Source of the DNA: CAZFAT01 sp964517075
GTDB lineage: Bacteria > Acidobacteriota > Vicinamibacteria > Vicinamibacterales > SCN-69-37
Length of the DNA: 27,269 bases
Direction of reading: 5' to 3'
Assembly: GCA_964517075.1 (NCBI GenBank)
Contig: CAZFAT010000264.1
Coordinates: 1 to 27,269 of the forward strand
Part shown: positions 14,690 through 22,962 of the stretch, one piece after another
Position numbering within the stretch: position 1 is the first letter of the stretch
Layout of the letters: every line of letters starts with the position of its first letter
Translations under genes and position numbers: made by a program
Notes under the pieces: generated by a model
The model's database searches: none
Seen by the model: only the letters and a program-made list of their open reading frames with translations
Told to the model about the DNA's origin: nothing

Positions 14690-15817
14690 ATGCATCGCCG
14701 CGGGAACCTGGTGGTCGCGATCTGGACGCTCCTCCTTGCCCTTTCCTCGTCTGGGCAGGCGCAGAGCCGTGCGCCGGTGGCTCAGGCGCCACGGACAGGC
14801 GCTTCGTTGTACGCGGCCGCCTGCGCGAACTGCCACGGCCCGGACGGCGCGGGGGCCCCGGCGGCGAACGCGCTGCTGCCCACGCCCGTCCCTGATTTCA
14901 CTGATTGCAACTTCGCCTCACGTGAGCCCGACGCGGACTGGGGCGCGATCATCCATGCCGGCGGACCGGTGCGCGCGTTCGATCGCATGATGCCGGCCTT
15001 TGGCGACGCGCTCTCGGCTGAAGAAATTCAGGCGATCCTCGATCACGTCCGTTCCCTTTGCGGCAAGGATACGTGGCCGCGCGGCGAACTGAACCTCCCG
15101 CGCGCGCTCGTCACCGAGAAGGCCTATCCCGAGGACGAAGCCGTCTGGACCACGAGCGTCGTCGTTGACGGCCCGGGCGCCGTCGTCAACGAGATCGTCT
15201 ATGAAAAGCGCTTCGGTCCGCGGAATCAGATCGAGCTGAAGGTGCCGTTCGCCGCCAACGAGATCGGCCCGGGCGAATGGCGATTTGGCGCCGGAGACAT
15301 CGCCCTGGGGTTCAAGCGGGCCCTGGTGCACAGCGTGCGCCGCGGCACCATCTTCAGCGCGGCGGCCGAGATCATCGCCCCCACGGGTGATGAAAGCGCG
15401 GGGGCGGGCGCCGGTGTCACGCGGTTCGAACCGTTCGTCTCGTTCGGGCAGATGCTGCCGGCCGGCAGCTTCGTGCAGGCGCAGGCCGGCGTCGAGGTGC
15501 CGTTCGATCGCGAGCGGGCCGAGCGCGAGGCCTTCTGGCGCGTGGCGGCGGGCGCGACCTGGGCGCAGGGGCCGCTCGGCTTCGGCCGCGCGTGGACGCC
15601 CATGGTCGAGCTGCTCGCCGCGCGCGCGCTCGAAGACGAGGCTCGCACCGCCTGGGACGTCGTCCCGCAGGTGCAGGTGACGCTCAACACGCGACAGCAC
15701 GTCATGCTGAATGTCGGCGTGCGTGTGCCGGTCAGCGAACGGGCGGGCCGCCCGACCCGCCTGATGGTGTACGTGTTGTGGGACTGGTTCGACGGGGGGC
15801 TGTTCGATGGCTGGTAA
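14690..15817 (+). CDS. cytochrome c domain fused to probable outer-membrane beta-barrel
   Basis: 375 residues. A signal peptide (LVVAIWTLLLALSSSGQAQS) is followed by a monoheme cytochrome c domain with CANCH at 45-49 and the likely distal ligand in DRMMPAFGD (M100 or M101). From about residue 150 the sequence changes to alternating amphipathic strands (VNEIVYEKRFGPRNQIELKV, AEWRFGAGDIALGF-like, RGTIFSAAAEIIAPTG, FVQAQAGVEVPF, HVMLNVGVRVPV, RLMVYVLWDWFDGG), which look like a small outer-membrane barrel ending in aromatic residues. The fusion could place a heme at a porin, which would suit an electron path to the surface; that is inference. No convincing Shine-Dalgarno was found. It overlaps the pentaheme gene by 11 bases. 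Confidence 0.75.
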   Translation: MHRRGNLVVAIWTLLLALSSSGQAQSRAPVAQAPRTGASLYAAACANCHGPDGAGAPAANALLPTPVPDFTDCNFASREPDADWGAIIHAGGPVRAFDRMMPAFGDALSAEEIQAILDHVRSLCGKDTWPRGELNLPRALVTEKAYPEDEAVWTTSVVVDGPGAVVNEIVYEKRFGPRNQIELKVPFAANEIGPGEWRFGAGDIALGFKRALVHSVRRGTIFSAAAEIIAPTGDESAGAGAGVTRFEPFVSFGQMLPAGSFVQAQAGVEVPFDRERAEREAFWRVAAGATWAQGPLGFGRAWTPMVELLAARALEDEARTAWDVVPQVQVTLNTRQHVMLNVGVRVPVSERAGRPTRLMVYVLWDWFDGGLFDGW

Positions 15818-17447
15818 GGCACTGGCCGGCGCGCTCGCCGTGGGCTGGGCCGCGTCGATCTACGCCGCGGCGACACCGGCGCCATCCTCGCAGGCGAGGC
15901 CCGGCGCTCCCCACGCCGCCGATCTCTTCCAGACCGCCGAAACCTGCATGGTGTGTCACGACAACCTGGTTTCGCCGTCGGGCGAGAACGTCTCGTTCGG
16001 TTCGGACTGGCGCGCGACGATGATGGCCAACTCGGCGCGCGATCCGTACTGGCAGGCCGCGGTTCGCCGCGAGATCATCGATCATCCCGAGTCCCGGGCG
16101 GCGATCGAGGACGAGTGCTCGATCTGCCACATGCCGATGTCGACATTCGCGGCCCGGGCGGCCGGCGGCCACGGCGAGATCTTTGCCCACTTGCCGATTG
16201 GCGCCAGCGAGCCGTCGAGCGGGCTGGCTGCTGACGGCGTGTCGTGCGCGGTGTGCCATCAGATCCGTCCCGACCGGCTGGGCACACCGGAAAGCTTCAC
16301 CGGTGGCTACGTCATCGACACGGCACGCGGCGATGGGGAGCGGGAGATTTTCGGTCCCTTCGCCGTCGATCGCGGCCGGACCACGCTCATGCGGTCGGCG
16401 ACCGGATTCGTGCCGACCGAAGCGTCGCACCTGCAGACGTCGGAGCCGTGCGCGACGTGTCACACGCTGTACACCACCGCGCTCGGTCCGAAGGGGCAGA
16501 CCCTCGGACGGTTGCCTGAACAGATGCCATATCTCGAGTGGCGCCACAGCGCGTATCGCGATCGGCAGACGTGCCAGGGCTGCCACATGCCTGTCGTGAC
16601 CGAACCGGTGTCGATTGCCGGCGTCCTCGGACAGCCGCGCGAGGGCATGCGGCGGCACGTGTTCCGCGGCGGTAACTTCTTCATGCTGCGCATGCTCAAT
16701 CGTTTCCGCGACGAACTGGGCGTGGTGGCCACGCCGCAGGAGATGGAGCAGTCGATTGCGCGAACGGTCGACCATCTGCAGTCGGCCAGCGCGCGACTGG
16801 AGATTGCCGCAGCGAGGCGGACGGCCGGTCAGCTCGCGTTCGAGGCCGTCGTGCGGAACCTCGCGGGACACAAGCTGCCGAGCGCGTACCCCTCGAGGCG
16901 CGTGTGGCTGCACGTGCGCGTGCAGGACGCGTCGGGCCGCCTGCTGTTCGAATCGGGCGCGGTGGACGCGCGCGGCCGCATCGCCGGCAACGACAACGAT
17001 GACGAGGCGGCGCGGTTCGAGCCGCACTACGGGCGGATCGATCGACCGGATCAAGTCCAGATTTACGAGTCCATCATGGCCGGGCCGGACAGCCGGCCCA
17101 CGACCGGGCTGCTGACGGGCGTTCGCTACCTCAAGGACAACCGGCTCCTGCCCGACGGTTTCGACAAGTCAACCGCGCCGGCTGATGTGGCCGTGCAGGG
17201 CGAGGCGGTTTCTGACGTCGACTTCACCGCCGGCGGCGACCGCATCTCGTACGTGGTCGACATCGGCGCCGCGTCCACGCCGGCGCGCATCGAAGCCCGC
17301 CTGGTATTCCAGCCAATCGGCTTCCGCTGGGCCGACAACCTGCGACCGTACGACGCCGTCGAGACTCGCCGCTTCGTCCGGTACTGGGACGCGATGGCGG
17401 GGACCTCCAGTCTCGTGCTGGCCACGGCCACCGCCGATATTCCGTAA
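15807..17447 (+). CDS. pentaheme c-type cytochrome
   Basis: 546 residues with a signal peptide (ALAGALAVGWAASIYA). Five CxxCH sites are seen: CMVCH 47-51, CSICH 104-108, CAVCH 147-151, CATCH 215-219 and CQGCH 256-260. The cluster resembles cytochrome c554-type multiheme proteins. The half after residue 300 has no heme and looks like a beta-rich domain (RLEIAAARRTAGQLAFEAVV, LPSAYPSRRVWLHVRVQD, RISYVVDIG), with a conserved RYLKDNRLLPDGFDK segment. It starts inside the end of the cytochrome-barrel gene and is surely co-translated. The two may form a conduit between periplasm and surface, or a reductase; the catalytic substrate is unknown. Confidence 0.85.
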   Translation: MAGKALAGALAVGWAASIYAAATPAPSSQARPGAPHAADLFQTAETCMVCHDNLVSPSGENVSFGSDWRATMMANSARDPYWQAAVRREIIDHPESRAAIEDECSICHMPMSTFAARAAGGHGEIFAHLPIGASEPSSGLAADGVSCAVCHQIRPDRLGTPESFTGGYVIDTARGDGEREIFGPFAVDRGRTTLMRSATGFVPTEASHLQTSEPCATCHTLYTTALGPKGQTLGRLPEQMPYLEWRHSAYRDRQTCQGCHMPVVTEPVSIAGVLGQPREGMRRHVFRGGNFFMLRMLNRFRDELGVVATPQEMEQSIARTVDHLQSASARLEIAAARRTAGQLAFEAVVRNLAGHKLPSAYPSRRVWLHVRVQDASGRLLFESGAVDARGRIAGNDNDDEAARFEPHYGRIDRPDQVQIYESIMAGPDSRPTTGLLTGVRYLKDNRLLPDGFDKSTAPADVAVQGEAVSDVDFTAGGDRISYVVDIGAASTPARIEARLVFQPIGFRWADNLRPYDAVETRRFVRYWDAMAGTSSLVLATATADIP

Positions 17448-17450
17448 CTG

Positions 17451-17487
17451 AACCCTCGTGTCCCTTCGCCCCTTCGAACCCTGAAAC
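17451..17487. repeat. Family C 8-nt repeat between convergent stops
   Basis: The plus strand reads CCTTCGCC CCTTCGAA CCCTGAAA CC, the reverse of the AAGGTTCG-type units at 8833 and 22343. It fills nearly the whole 40-base gap between the pentaheme gene stop (17447) and the YHS gene stop (17488). Confidence 0.5.
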
Positions 17488-17652
17488 CTATCTCCCCGCC
17501 TGCGTCTGCTGCCGCGCGTACTTGTCCGGCTCGCGCTGGAACTTCGTCTTGCAGTCCGTCGAGCAGAAGTAATAGGTCTGGCCCTGATAGTCAGCCTTGG
17601 CCGGGGCCGTGTTTTCGTCCACTGACATTCCGCACACGGGATCGACAGCCAT
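17488..17652 (-). CDS. YHS-domain metal-binding protein
   Basis: 54 residues from ATG 17650-17652, with GGAGGA upstream. MAVDPVCGMSVDENTAPAKA then DYQGQTYYFCSTDCKTKFQ is a complete YHS domain: C7 in DPVCGM, and C30 and C34 in YYFCSTDC. Free-standing YHS proteins bind copper or other soft metals and are often linked to heavy-metal export or metal-enzyme supply. The nearby DUF411 protein and cytochromes fit a copper role, but no copper ATPase is in the window. The longer frame to 17850 is low in coding character and is rejected. Confidence 0.88.
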   Translation of the reverse strand: MAVDPVCGMSVDENTAPAKADYQGQTYYFCSTDCKTKFQREPDKYARQQTQAGR

Positions 17653-17747
17653 GAATCGTCCTCCGCGCGGGATGGGTGCAGAGGGTGTGCCAAACCGACC
17701 GCCCCGAGCCGCTTGTGGGTCCTGAGAAAGGTGCATGACAGCCTGCG

Positions 17748-17975
17748 CTACGGCTGGGGTTCCTGCGGCACATGGCCTTCCACTGAGGTGATGAACCAGA
17801 GTGGGCCGTCCGATTCGATATCCGACGCCGCGATGCGCATCGGCCGGCAATCGAGCGGGCCGCTGGGCGCGTGCGTCACCATCATCGTGGTATCGAACCG
17901 GCTGAGCAGGTCGTACAGCTTGACCCTCGCTTGACGGTCATCCATTCCGCTCATTCCGCTGACACCACAATGCAA
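17748..17975 (-). pseudogene. pyridoxamine 5'-phosphate oxidase-like (general stress protein) N-terminal fragment
   Basis: The frame reads MDDRQARVKLYDLLSRFDTT and MMVTHAPSGPLDCRPMRIAA, then DGPLWFITSVEGH and soon a stop. This matches the first 55 or so residues of the flavin-binding split-barrel general-stress family (DxLxxFDTAMLVTH, L-x-x-RPM, LWF-x-TS), which is normally about 150-170 residues. The part that would continue as KVxEIxxDPxV and the rest of the barrel is missing, and I do not find it in the other frames before the YHS gene. The start is uncertain (17945 or 17975). A truncated, probably inactive gene is the best reading. Confidence 0.65.
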
Positions 17976-18096
17976 CGGGAGTGCCGACCCGGCCGGCTGG
18001 CGAGCGAGGGGCCGACCTCCAGGGCGGCCCTCAGGGCAGGCCGTCCGTCAGCCCACCTTGGGTAACCTGCGTCCCCCGCCCCGTCTCCTCACGCCG

Positions 18097-18639
18097 TTAC
18101 GCCACAGTGCGTGAGAGTGAGAGGCCCAGCAGGACGGCGAACGTGACGACGAGGGCGAGGGCGACCGCACAGACGAGCACGGCGCGCACCGTGCTCTGGA
18201 AGTCCAGCGCGTGCTGCACGGCGACCACCATTGCCGCCAGCATCCACAGCCACGAGACCACGAACACCGGAGTGGTGAGAAATGGCGCGATGGCGGCGGC
18301 CTGCAGCCAGCCGGGGGAGGCTGCGAAGCCGACGGTGCGCAGGAGCTGGCCGAGATCGACGTCCGTCTGAGGTTCGCGAAAGTACCGTCCCCCGACGTGC
18401 AGAATGAGGGCCGCCCACGCAATCCACGTGACGAGGGCGAGCAGGCCGAACACGCCAATCGTTTCCCACTCGGGACCGGCCCAGCCGCTCGCGCCGATGC
18501 CGGCGGCGAGACTCGCCAGGAGCACGACGGCGAGCGCCTGGGGTGTGGCGGCGTGGTCGGCTTCGATGCCTTCGTACACGGAGGCGTCCAGCACCGCAGC
18601 GCCCATCGCGCGATAGACGAGCGTCCCGAGCGCTTTCAT
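18097..18639 (-). CDS. Yip1-domain family membrane protein
   Basis: 180 residues with GAAAGGA about seven bases before ATG 18637-18639. There are about five hydrophobic segments after an amphipathic start (LGTLVYRAMGAAVLDASVYE). Landmarks are LAVVLLASLAAGIGASG, IGVFGLLALVTWIAWAALIL, GGRYFREPQTDVDLGQLLRT, VGFAASPGWLQ and LWMLAAMVVAVQHALDFQST. The Y-G-x-x-x-F-x-x-P and RxxGFA-x-x-P patterns with a final helix pair are typical of bacterial Yip1 domain (DUF1282-like) proteins, whose function is unknown. It follows the amidohydrolase-gene end region on the same strand but with a separate ribosome-binding site. Confidence 0.7.
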   Translation of the reverse strand: MKALGTLVYRAMGAAVLDASVYEGIEADHAATPQALAVVLLASLAAGIGASGWAGPEWETIGVFGLLALVTWIAWAALILHVGGRYFREPQTDVDLGQLLRTVGFAASPGWLQAAAIAPFLTTPVFVVSWLWMLAAMVVAVQHALDFQSTVRAVLVCAVALALVVTFAVLLGLSLSRTVA

Positions 18640-18671
18640 CGGTTCCTTTCGAGCAGTGAGGCCTGGAGGGA

Positions 18672-19607
18672 CTACAGGCGGAAGAGTCCTCTGGCGTTCT
18701 CATACAGGAGACGGCGGAGCACCGTCGGAGTGGCCAGCCGGCGGAGCGTCGCGATCGTCTGCGCGCCCTGGCACTTGGGGCCGCCCCCGTCGTGATCGCT
18801 GCAGTCGCTTCCGTACAGCAACTTCCCGTGGTGCCGCGACAGGAACTCGCGCGTGAAGCCCTCGTCGCGGGTCAGCGCGTTGAGCCCCGACCCGGCCGAG
18901 AGGTCGCCGTACATGTTCGGATAGTCGCTGAGGTAGCGATCCGTCAGGCCGCCGGGCGTGACGGGGCCACGTGGGTAGAGGACGGACTGATCGCGATGGT
19001 TCGCGTCGATGTTCGCCCACCAGGTCTGCGCGTGTCCGATGAAGTTGACGGTCGGATAGCGTTCGAGCACGCGATGAAATCGATCGAAGCCATGGTTGTA
19101 CATCCCGAACTGCCAGTGCATCAGCACGGGCACGCCATGGGCGGCGGCGGTCGCGTACAGCCGCTGCATCTCGGGCGAATCGCACTCGACGCCGAACTTC
19201 TGCTCACCGATGAGGATGGCGCCGCGCTCGAGGTACCGTGCGATCTCCTGCGGCGCATCCGCCGCATCGGGGCGGTCGTTGGCGCCGAAGACGAAGCCCG
19301 GATTGCCACGCGCGAAGGTCGCGCACGCTTCGGTACCGAGCGCCTGCGCCTGCAGGCCGTTGGCCTTGCCCTGATGGGTCGCGGCCGTGGTCGCGGGGCG
19401 GCCGGCCGGGAGCAGGATCGTCAGCGTCGCACCCATGGCGCGCTGGTGGGCGAGGAACACCGCGTCGGGCCGCCCGCTGTAGTTGAGGTGCTGATGGATG
19501 TCGATGATGGGTTCGGCCGGCGCGGTCTGGCCGGCCGCGGCGTGCGCCGTCAGCCCGAGCAGGCCGAGACTGGTCGTGCTCAGAAACTCGCGGCGCCGCG
19601 GATCCAC
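18672..19607 (-). CDS. Tat-exported amidohydrolase (Amidohydro_2 type)
   Basis: 311 residues. MDPRRREFLSTTSLGLLGLT is a twin-arginine signal (RRREFLS). The metal-dependent hydrolase barrel shows D36-I-H38-Q-H40 after strand 1, H164 in VLMHWQF, H192 in FIGHAQ and D268 in YGSDCSDHDG, the metal ligand set of the family, which includes decarboxylases and lactonases. Residues EQKFGVECDS lie where a carboxylated lysine or equivalent could be. The substrate is unknown. Translation starts at a GTG (19605-19607) with no clear Shine-Dalgarno; the start is chosen for the Tat motif. It is divergent from the PVC-type cytochrome gene with only 35 bases between the starts, so a shared promoter region is likely. 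Confidence 0.82.
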   Translation of the reverse strand: MDPRRREFLSTTSLGLLGLTAHAAAGQTAPAEPIIDIHQHLNYSGRPDAVFLAHQRAMGATLTILLPAGRPATTAATHQGKANGLQAQALGTEACATFARGNPGFVFGANDRPDAADAPQEIARYLERGAILIGEQKFGVECDSPEMQRLYATAAAHGVPVLMHWQFGMYNHGFDRFHRVLERYPTVNFIGHAQTWWANIDANHRDQSVLYPRGPVTPGGLTDRYLSDYPNMYGDLSAGSGLNALTRDEGFTREFLSRHHGKLLYGSDCSDHDGGGPKCQGAQTIATLRRLATPTVLRRLLYENARGLFRL

Positions 19608-19642
19608 ACGCGGTATTCTGCACGAACCCGAGGGCGGAAGGT

Positions 19643-22342
19643 ATGCGCATCGTCACAATCGTGGCTGTGGTGGTCGGACTGGCGGGGGGCGGCGTCCTCG
19701 GGGCCGGTCCCCGCCAGTCCCCCGCGGGCCGCCCCTGGCCGCCGGCCGTGCAGCGGGTGACGGACACCTCCCCGCCTCGTCCCGCCGAAGAGGCCCTCGA
19801 GACTTTCCATCTGCCGCCGGGGTATCGCATCGAGCTGGTCGCCAGCGAGCCCCTGATTCAGGAGCCGGTCGCCATCGACTGGGACACCGACGGTCGCCTC
19901 TGGGCCGTCGAGATGCCCGGATTCATGGCGGACCTCACCGGGTCCAACGAGTACGACCCGATCGGTCGTGTCGTCGTGCTGGAGGATCTGAACCGCGACG
20001 GCCGGATGGATCGGCGCACCGTCTTTGCGGAGGGTCTGGTGCTCGCCCGGTCGATCAAAGTGCTCGACCACGGCGTGCTCGTCGCCGAGCCGCCGTACGT
20101 CTGGCTGATGCGGGACACCGACGGCGACCTGCGCGCGGACACCAACGTGGCCGTCACGGATCAGTACGGGCGGCGCGAGGTCGACCCGCAGAACAACGCC
20201 AACGGCTTCGACTGGTCGCTCGACAACCGGATGTACACGGCGGGGCAGTCCGACGTTCAGCTGCGGCTGAAGAACGGCGTCTTCCAGATCGAGCGCACGC
20301 TGCGGCGCGGCGAGTGGGGCGTGACCCACGACGACGTCGGTCGCATTTATCGCAATACGAACGAGTCGGCGCTTCATGTGGACTACGTGCCCACCGCGTA
20401 CTACGCGCGCCACCCGGGCCTCCTGCGCACCCGCGGCAGCTACGAGCGGCTGGCCACCGACAATCCCGATCTCAACATCGTCTGGCCCGTCCGGCCCAAT
20501 CCCGGGACCAACCGAGCCTACCAGGCGGGGATCGATCGTCCCGATGGCTCGCTCGTCCGGTTTACGTCGGTGTGCGCACCGCTCGTGTATCGCGGCGACC
20601 GCCTGCCGAAGGATGTGTACGGGAATGTCTTCGTCGCCGAGCCGGCAGCCAACCTCGTCAGTCGCATCGTCCTCGACATCGACGACCGCACGGTGGGCGC
20701 GCGCAAGGCGTACGAACGCGGCGAGTTCCTGGCGTCCACCGACGAGCGGTTTCGTCCGGTCTATCTCAGCAGTGCGCCCGACGGCCTGCTCTACGTCGTG
20801 GACCTGTACCGGGGCATCATCGAGCACCGCATCTCGATCACCGAATATCTGCGCGATCAGATCCTGGCCCGCCGGCTGGATCGCCCCACGGGGCTGGGCC
20901 GCATCTATCGCATCGTGCACGAGACCTCCCGGCCCGATCCGACGCGCCTGACCCGGAGCACGACGTCCGGCCAGCTCGTCGAGCGCCTGTCGTCGCCGAG
21001 CGGGTGGTGGCGTGACACCGCCCAGCGGCTGCTCGTGGAGCGACGGGACACAGCGGTCGCGCCCGCGCTGACGGCGCTGGCTGAGCGCGCGACCGACCCG
21101 CGCACGCGGTTGCACGCCCTGTGGACGCTGGATGGCATGGACACCATCGGTCCCATGACGGTGACGCGCGCGCTCGGCGATCAGTCAGCCGACGTGCGGG
21201 CAGCAGCCGTGCGGATCGCCGAGCGCTGGCTCGTCGACGGCGACGCCCCAATGCGCGCCGCGGTGCTCGCCAGGCTCGACGACTCGAGCTGGACCGTCCG
21301 GCGCCATCTCGCCGCGTCGCTGGGTGTCCTGCCGCTTGGGCCGCGCGAGGCCGCGCTCGTCGCCGTCCTCGAGCGGTGGGGCACCGATGTCATCACGATG
21401 GACGTGGCGATGAGCGGACTGCGCGGCGCAGAGGCCGCCGCGCTCGAGCTGCTGGCCGCCGGACCGGCTGGCATGACTCCCGAACGCGAGGCTGCCGTCA
21501 CGCTGCTGGCGGCCACCATCGTCCGGAGCACGCAGGACGCGGCCATCCAGCAGGTCTTCGCGTGGATGGCTGACGAGCGCCAGCCCCGTTGGCGGCGCTC
21601 CGCGCTGCTCGCTGGTGCGGAGTCGGCGCTGACCGGACGGACGCTGCCGGGCACGCCCGCGCCGCCGGCGCGTCAGGGCGGGGCAGGCGCGCGCGCCACG
21701 GCGCCGGTCCCGTGCCCGACCTGTCCAGGTGGACGCGCAGGTCCAGGCGGCGCGTATGCGTTTCCGAGCCCGGCCACACAGGCGGCTGCGAGAGGTGGTC
21801 GGGGCGGCAGCGCGGGCGCACTTCGCCTCAGTCGGGAGCCGGAGGCGCTCACGCGCGTCGCGTCACTCGGCGACGATCTGAGCCAACGGGCCGCCAGTGT
21901 GCTCACCCGTGTCACCTGGCCCGGCAAGCCGGGGGCGGCGGCGGATCTTCCGCCGCTCACGGCGGCCGAGCAGGGGCGGTTCGGGGCCGGTCACGAGGTC
22001 TATCGCAATCTCTGCCAGGCCTGTCACCAGGCGGACGGGCGCGGGCAGGACCGAGTCGCGCCCCCGCTCGTGGACTCGGCGTTCGCGCTGGCGGCGCCTG
22101 AGATTCCCCTGCGCGTGCTGCTGAACGGCAAGGAGGGACCGACCGGGCTCATGCCGCCCATGGGTGCGTCCCTGACGGATGAACAACTGGCCAGCGTGCT
22201 GACGTACATTCGCCGGGAGTGGGGTCAGGCCGGCAGCCCGGTCGAACCCTCCGCCGCCGCCGCCGTGCGAGCGGCCACTGCCGGCCGGCCCCGGCCGTGG
22301 ACCGAAGCGGAGTTGCAGAAGCTGATGTCGGCCGGGAAGTGA
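19643..22342 (+). CDS. PVC-type heme-binding propeller/HEAT/cytochrome c protein
   Basis: 899 residues with a signal peptide (VTIVAVVVGLAGGGVLGAG). Residues about 55-420 are a sorbosone/glucose-dehydrogenase-like propeller (FHLPPGYRIELVASEPLIQE, AIDWDTDGRLWAVEMPGF, VFVAEPAANLVSR, LYVVDLYRGIIEHR), the TIGR02604 domain. Residues about 430-660 are HEAT-like helical repeats (RLHALWTLDGM, VRAAAVRIAERWL, VRRHLAASLGVL). A Gly/Ala/Pro-rich linker with CPTCPGG follows. The C-terminus is a cytochrome c domain with CQACH at 791-795 and a distal methionine in GLMPPMGASL. This domain order is known from Planctomycetes, Verrucomicrobia and Acidobacteria, where it is linked to sugar oxidation. Its stop is followed immediately by a family C repeat. 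Confidence 0.9.
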   Translation: MRIVTIVAVVVGLAGGGVLGAGPRQSPAGRPWPPAVQRVTDTSPPRPAEEALETFHLPPGYRIELVASEPLIQEPVAIDWDTDGRLWAVEMPGFMADLTGSNEYDPIGRVVVLEDLNRDGRMDRRTVFAEGLVLARSIKVLDHGVLVAEPPYVWLMRDTDGDLRADTNVAVTDQYGRREVDPQNNANGFDWSLDNRMYTAGQSDVQLRLKNGVFQIERTLRRGEWGVTHDDVGRIYRNTNESALHVDYVPTAYYARHPGLLRTRGSYERLATDNPDLNIVWPVRPNPGTNRAYQAGIDRPDGSLVRFTSVCAPLVYRGDRLPKDVYGNVFVAEPAANLVSRIVLDIDDRTVGARKAYERGEFLASTDERFRPVYLSSAPDGLLYVVDLYRGIIEHRISITEYLRDQILARRLDRPTGLGRIYRIVHETSRPDPTRLTRSTTSGQLVERLSSPSGWWRDTAQRLLVERRDTAVAPALTALAERATDPRTRLHALWTLDGMDTIGPMTVTRALGDQSADVRAAAVRIAERWLVDGDAPMRAAVLARLDDSSWTVRRHLAASLGVLPLGPREAALVAVLERWGTDVITMDVAMSGLRGAEAAALELLAAGPAGMTPEREAAVTLLAATIVRSTQDAAIQQVFAWMADERQPRWRRSALLAGAESALTGRTLPGTPAPPARQGGAGARATAPVPCPTCPGGRAGPGGAYAFPSPATQAAARGGRGGSAGALRLSREPEALTRVASLGDDLSQRAASVLTRVTWPGKPGAAADLPPLTAAEQGRFGAGHEVYRNLCQACHQADGRGQDRVAPPLVDSAFALAAPEIPLRVLLNGKEGPTGLMPPMGASLTDEQLASVLTYIRREWGQAGSPVEPSAAAAVRAATAGRPRPWTEAELQKLMSAGK

Positions 22343-22409
22343 AAGGTTCCAAGGTCCGGGCTCGAAGGTTCCAAGGTTCGTGAGATGATCGAGGGAACCT
22401 GCCGCGGCG
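22343..22409 (+). repeat. Family C 8-nt repeat with conserved block
   Basis: The units AAGGTTCC, AAGGTCCG, AAGGTTCC and AAGGTTCG (22343-22380, with a 6-nt interruption) start on the base after the PVC-protein stop. They are followed at 22389-22409 by TCGAGGG and CCTGCCGCGGCG, also found at 8849-8866. The DUF411 gene starts 30 bases beyond. Confidence 0.7.
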
Positions 22410-22438
22410 CCTGCGGCGACGACCTCGAGGAGAAGACC

Positions 22439-22894
22439 ATGCGTATCGTGTCCATGCTGGCGACTGCGCTCCTGCTGGCCCTCGCCGGCGCCGCTCCGAC
22501 GGCCCAGCGGCCGGCTCCCGTGACGGTGGACGTCTACAAGAGCCCGACTTGTGGCTGCTGCAGCAAGTGGGTCGATCACCTGCGCGAGCAGAAATTCACG
22601 GTGCGGACTACGGACACCGATCAGGTAGAGGCGATCAAGACGAAGCACGGCGTTCCGCCGGCTGTGCGGTCATGCCATACCGCGCTCGTGGCCGGGTATG
22701 TCATCGAGGGCCACGTGCCGGCGGCCGACATTCAGCGGCTCCTGAAGGAGCGTCCCGCCGTCGTCGGCATCGCCGCCGGCGGCATGCCCGTGGGTTCTCC
22801 CGGCATGGAAACGCCGGGCCGGCCTGCCGACCCCTACGACGTCGTCTCGTTCGACAAGAACGGCCGGACGGCCGTCTTCAGCTCGCACCGCTAG
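22439..22894 (+). CDS. DUF411 family periplasmic metal-binding protein
   Basis: 151 residues from ATG 22439 with GAGGAGAAG close upstream; a longer frame from 22385 lies in repeat DNA. A signal peptide spans about residues 1-22. The mature protein shows the family core: VYKSPTCGCCSKWVDHLRE (C38, C40, C41), a thioredoxin-like strand order, HGVPPAVRSCHTALVAGYVI (C79, H80), EGHVPAADIQRLL and GIAAGGMPVGSPGME (Met-rich). DUF411 proteins are linked to copper handling and resistance. It fits with the YHS protein and the multiheme cytochromes as a periplasmic copper binder, but the metal is inferred. It is on the same strand as the PVC-type gene. Confidence 0.9.
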   Translation: MRIVSMLATALLLALAGAAPTAQRPAPVTVDVYKSPTCGCCSKWVDHLREQKFTVRTTDTDQVEAIKTKHGVPPAVRSCHTALVAGYVIEGHVPAADIQRLLKERPAVVGIAAGGMPVGSPGMETPGRPADPYDVVSFDKNGRTAVFSSHR

Positions 22895-22962
22895 CCCCTG
22901 CCGGGAGACCGCCGTGGTCGACGGGCGGGCGCCGGCCTGAGTAGGAGCGAGACCAGCCCCGG

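Noticed and set aside
9017..17447. Complete methanol-dehydrogenase (xox/mxa) operon
   Set aside because: No xoxJ/mxaJ, no PQQ biosynthesis gene and no adjacent-cysteine motif in the propeller; only a general PQQ-dehydrogenase call is supported.
19498..21015. 505-residue plus-strand frame overlapping the PVC-type gene
   Set aside because: It is Arg/Pro/His-rich low complexity out of phase with the clear propeller protein; a high-GC shadow frame.
22343..22395. tRNA-like TTCGA signal in the repeat region
   Set aside because: The GGTTCGA-like strings come from octamer repeats; no cloverleaf or acceptor stem can be formed around them.
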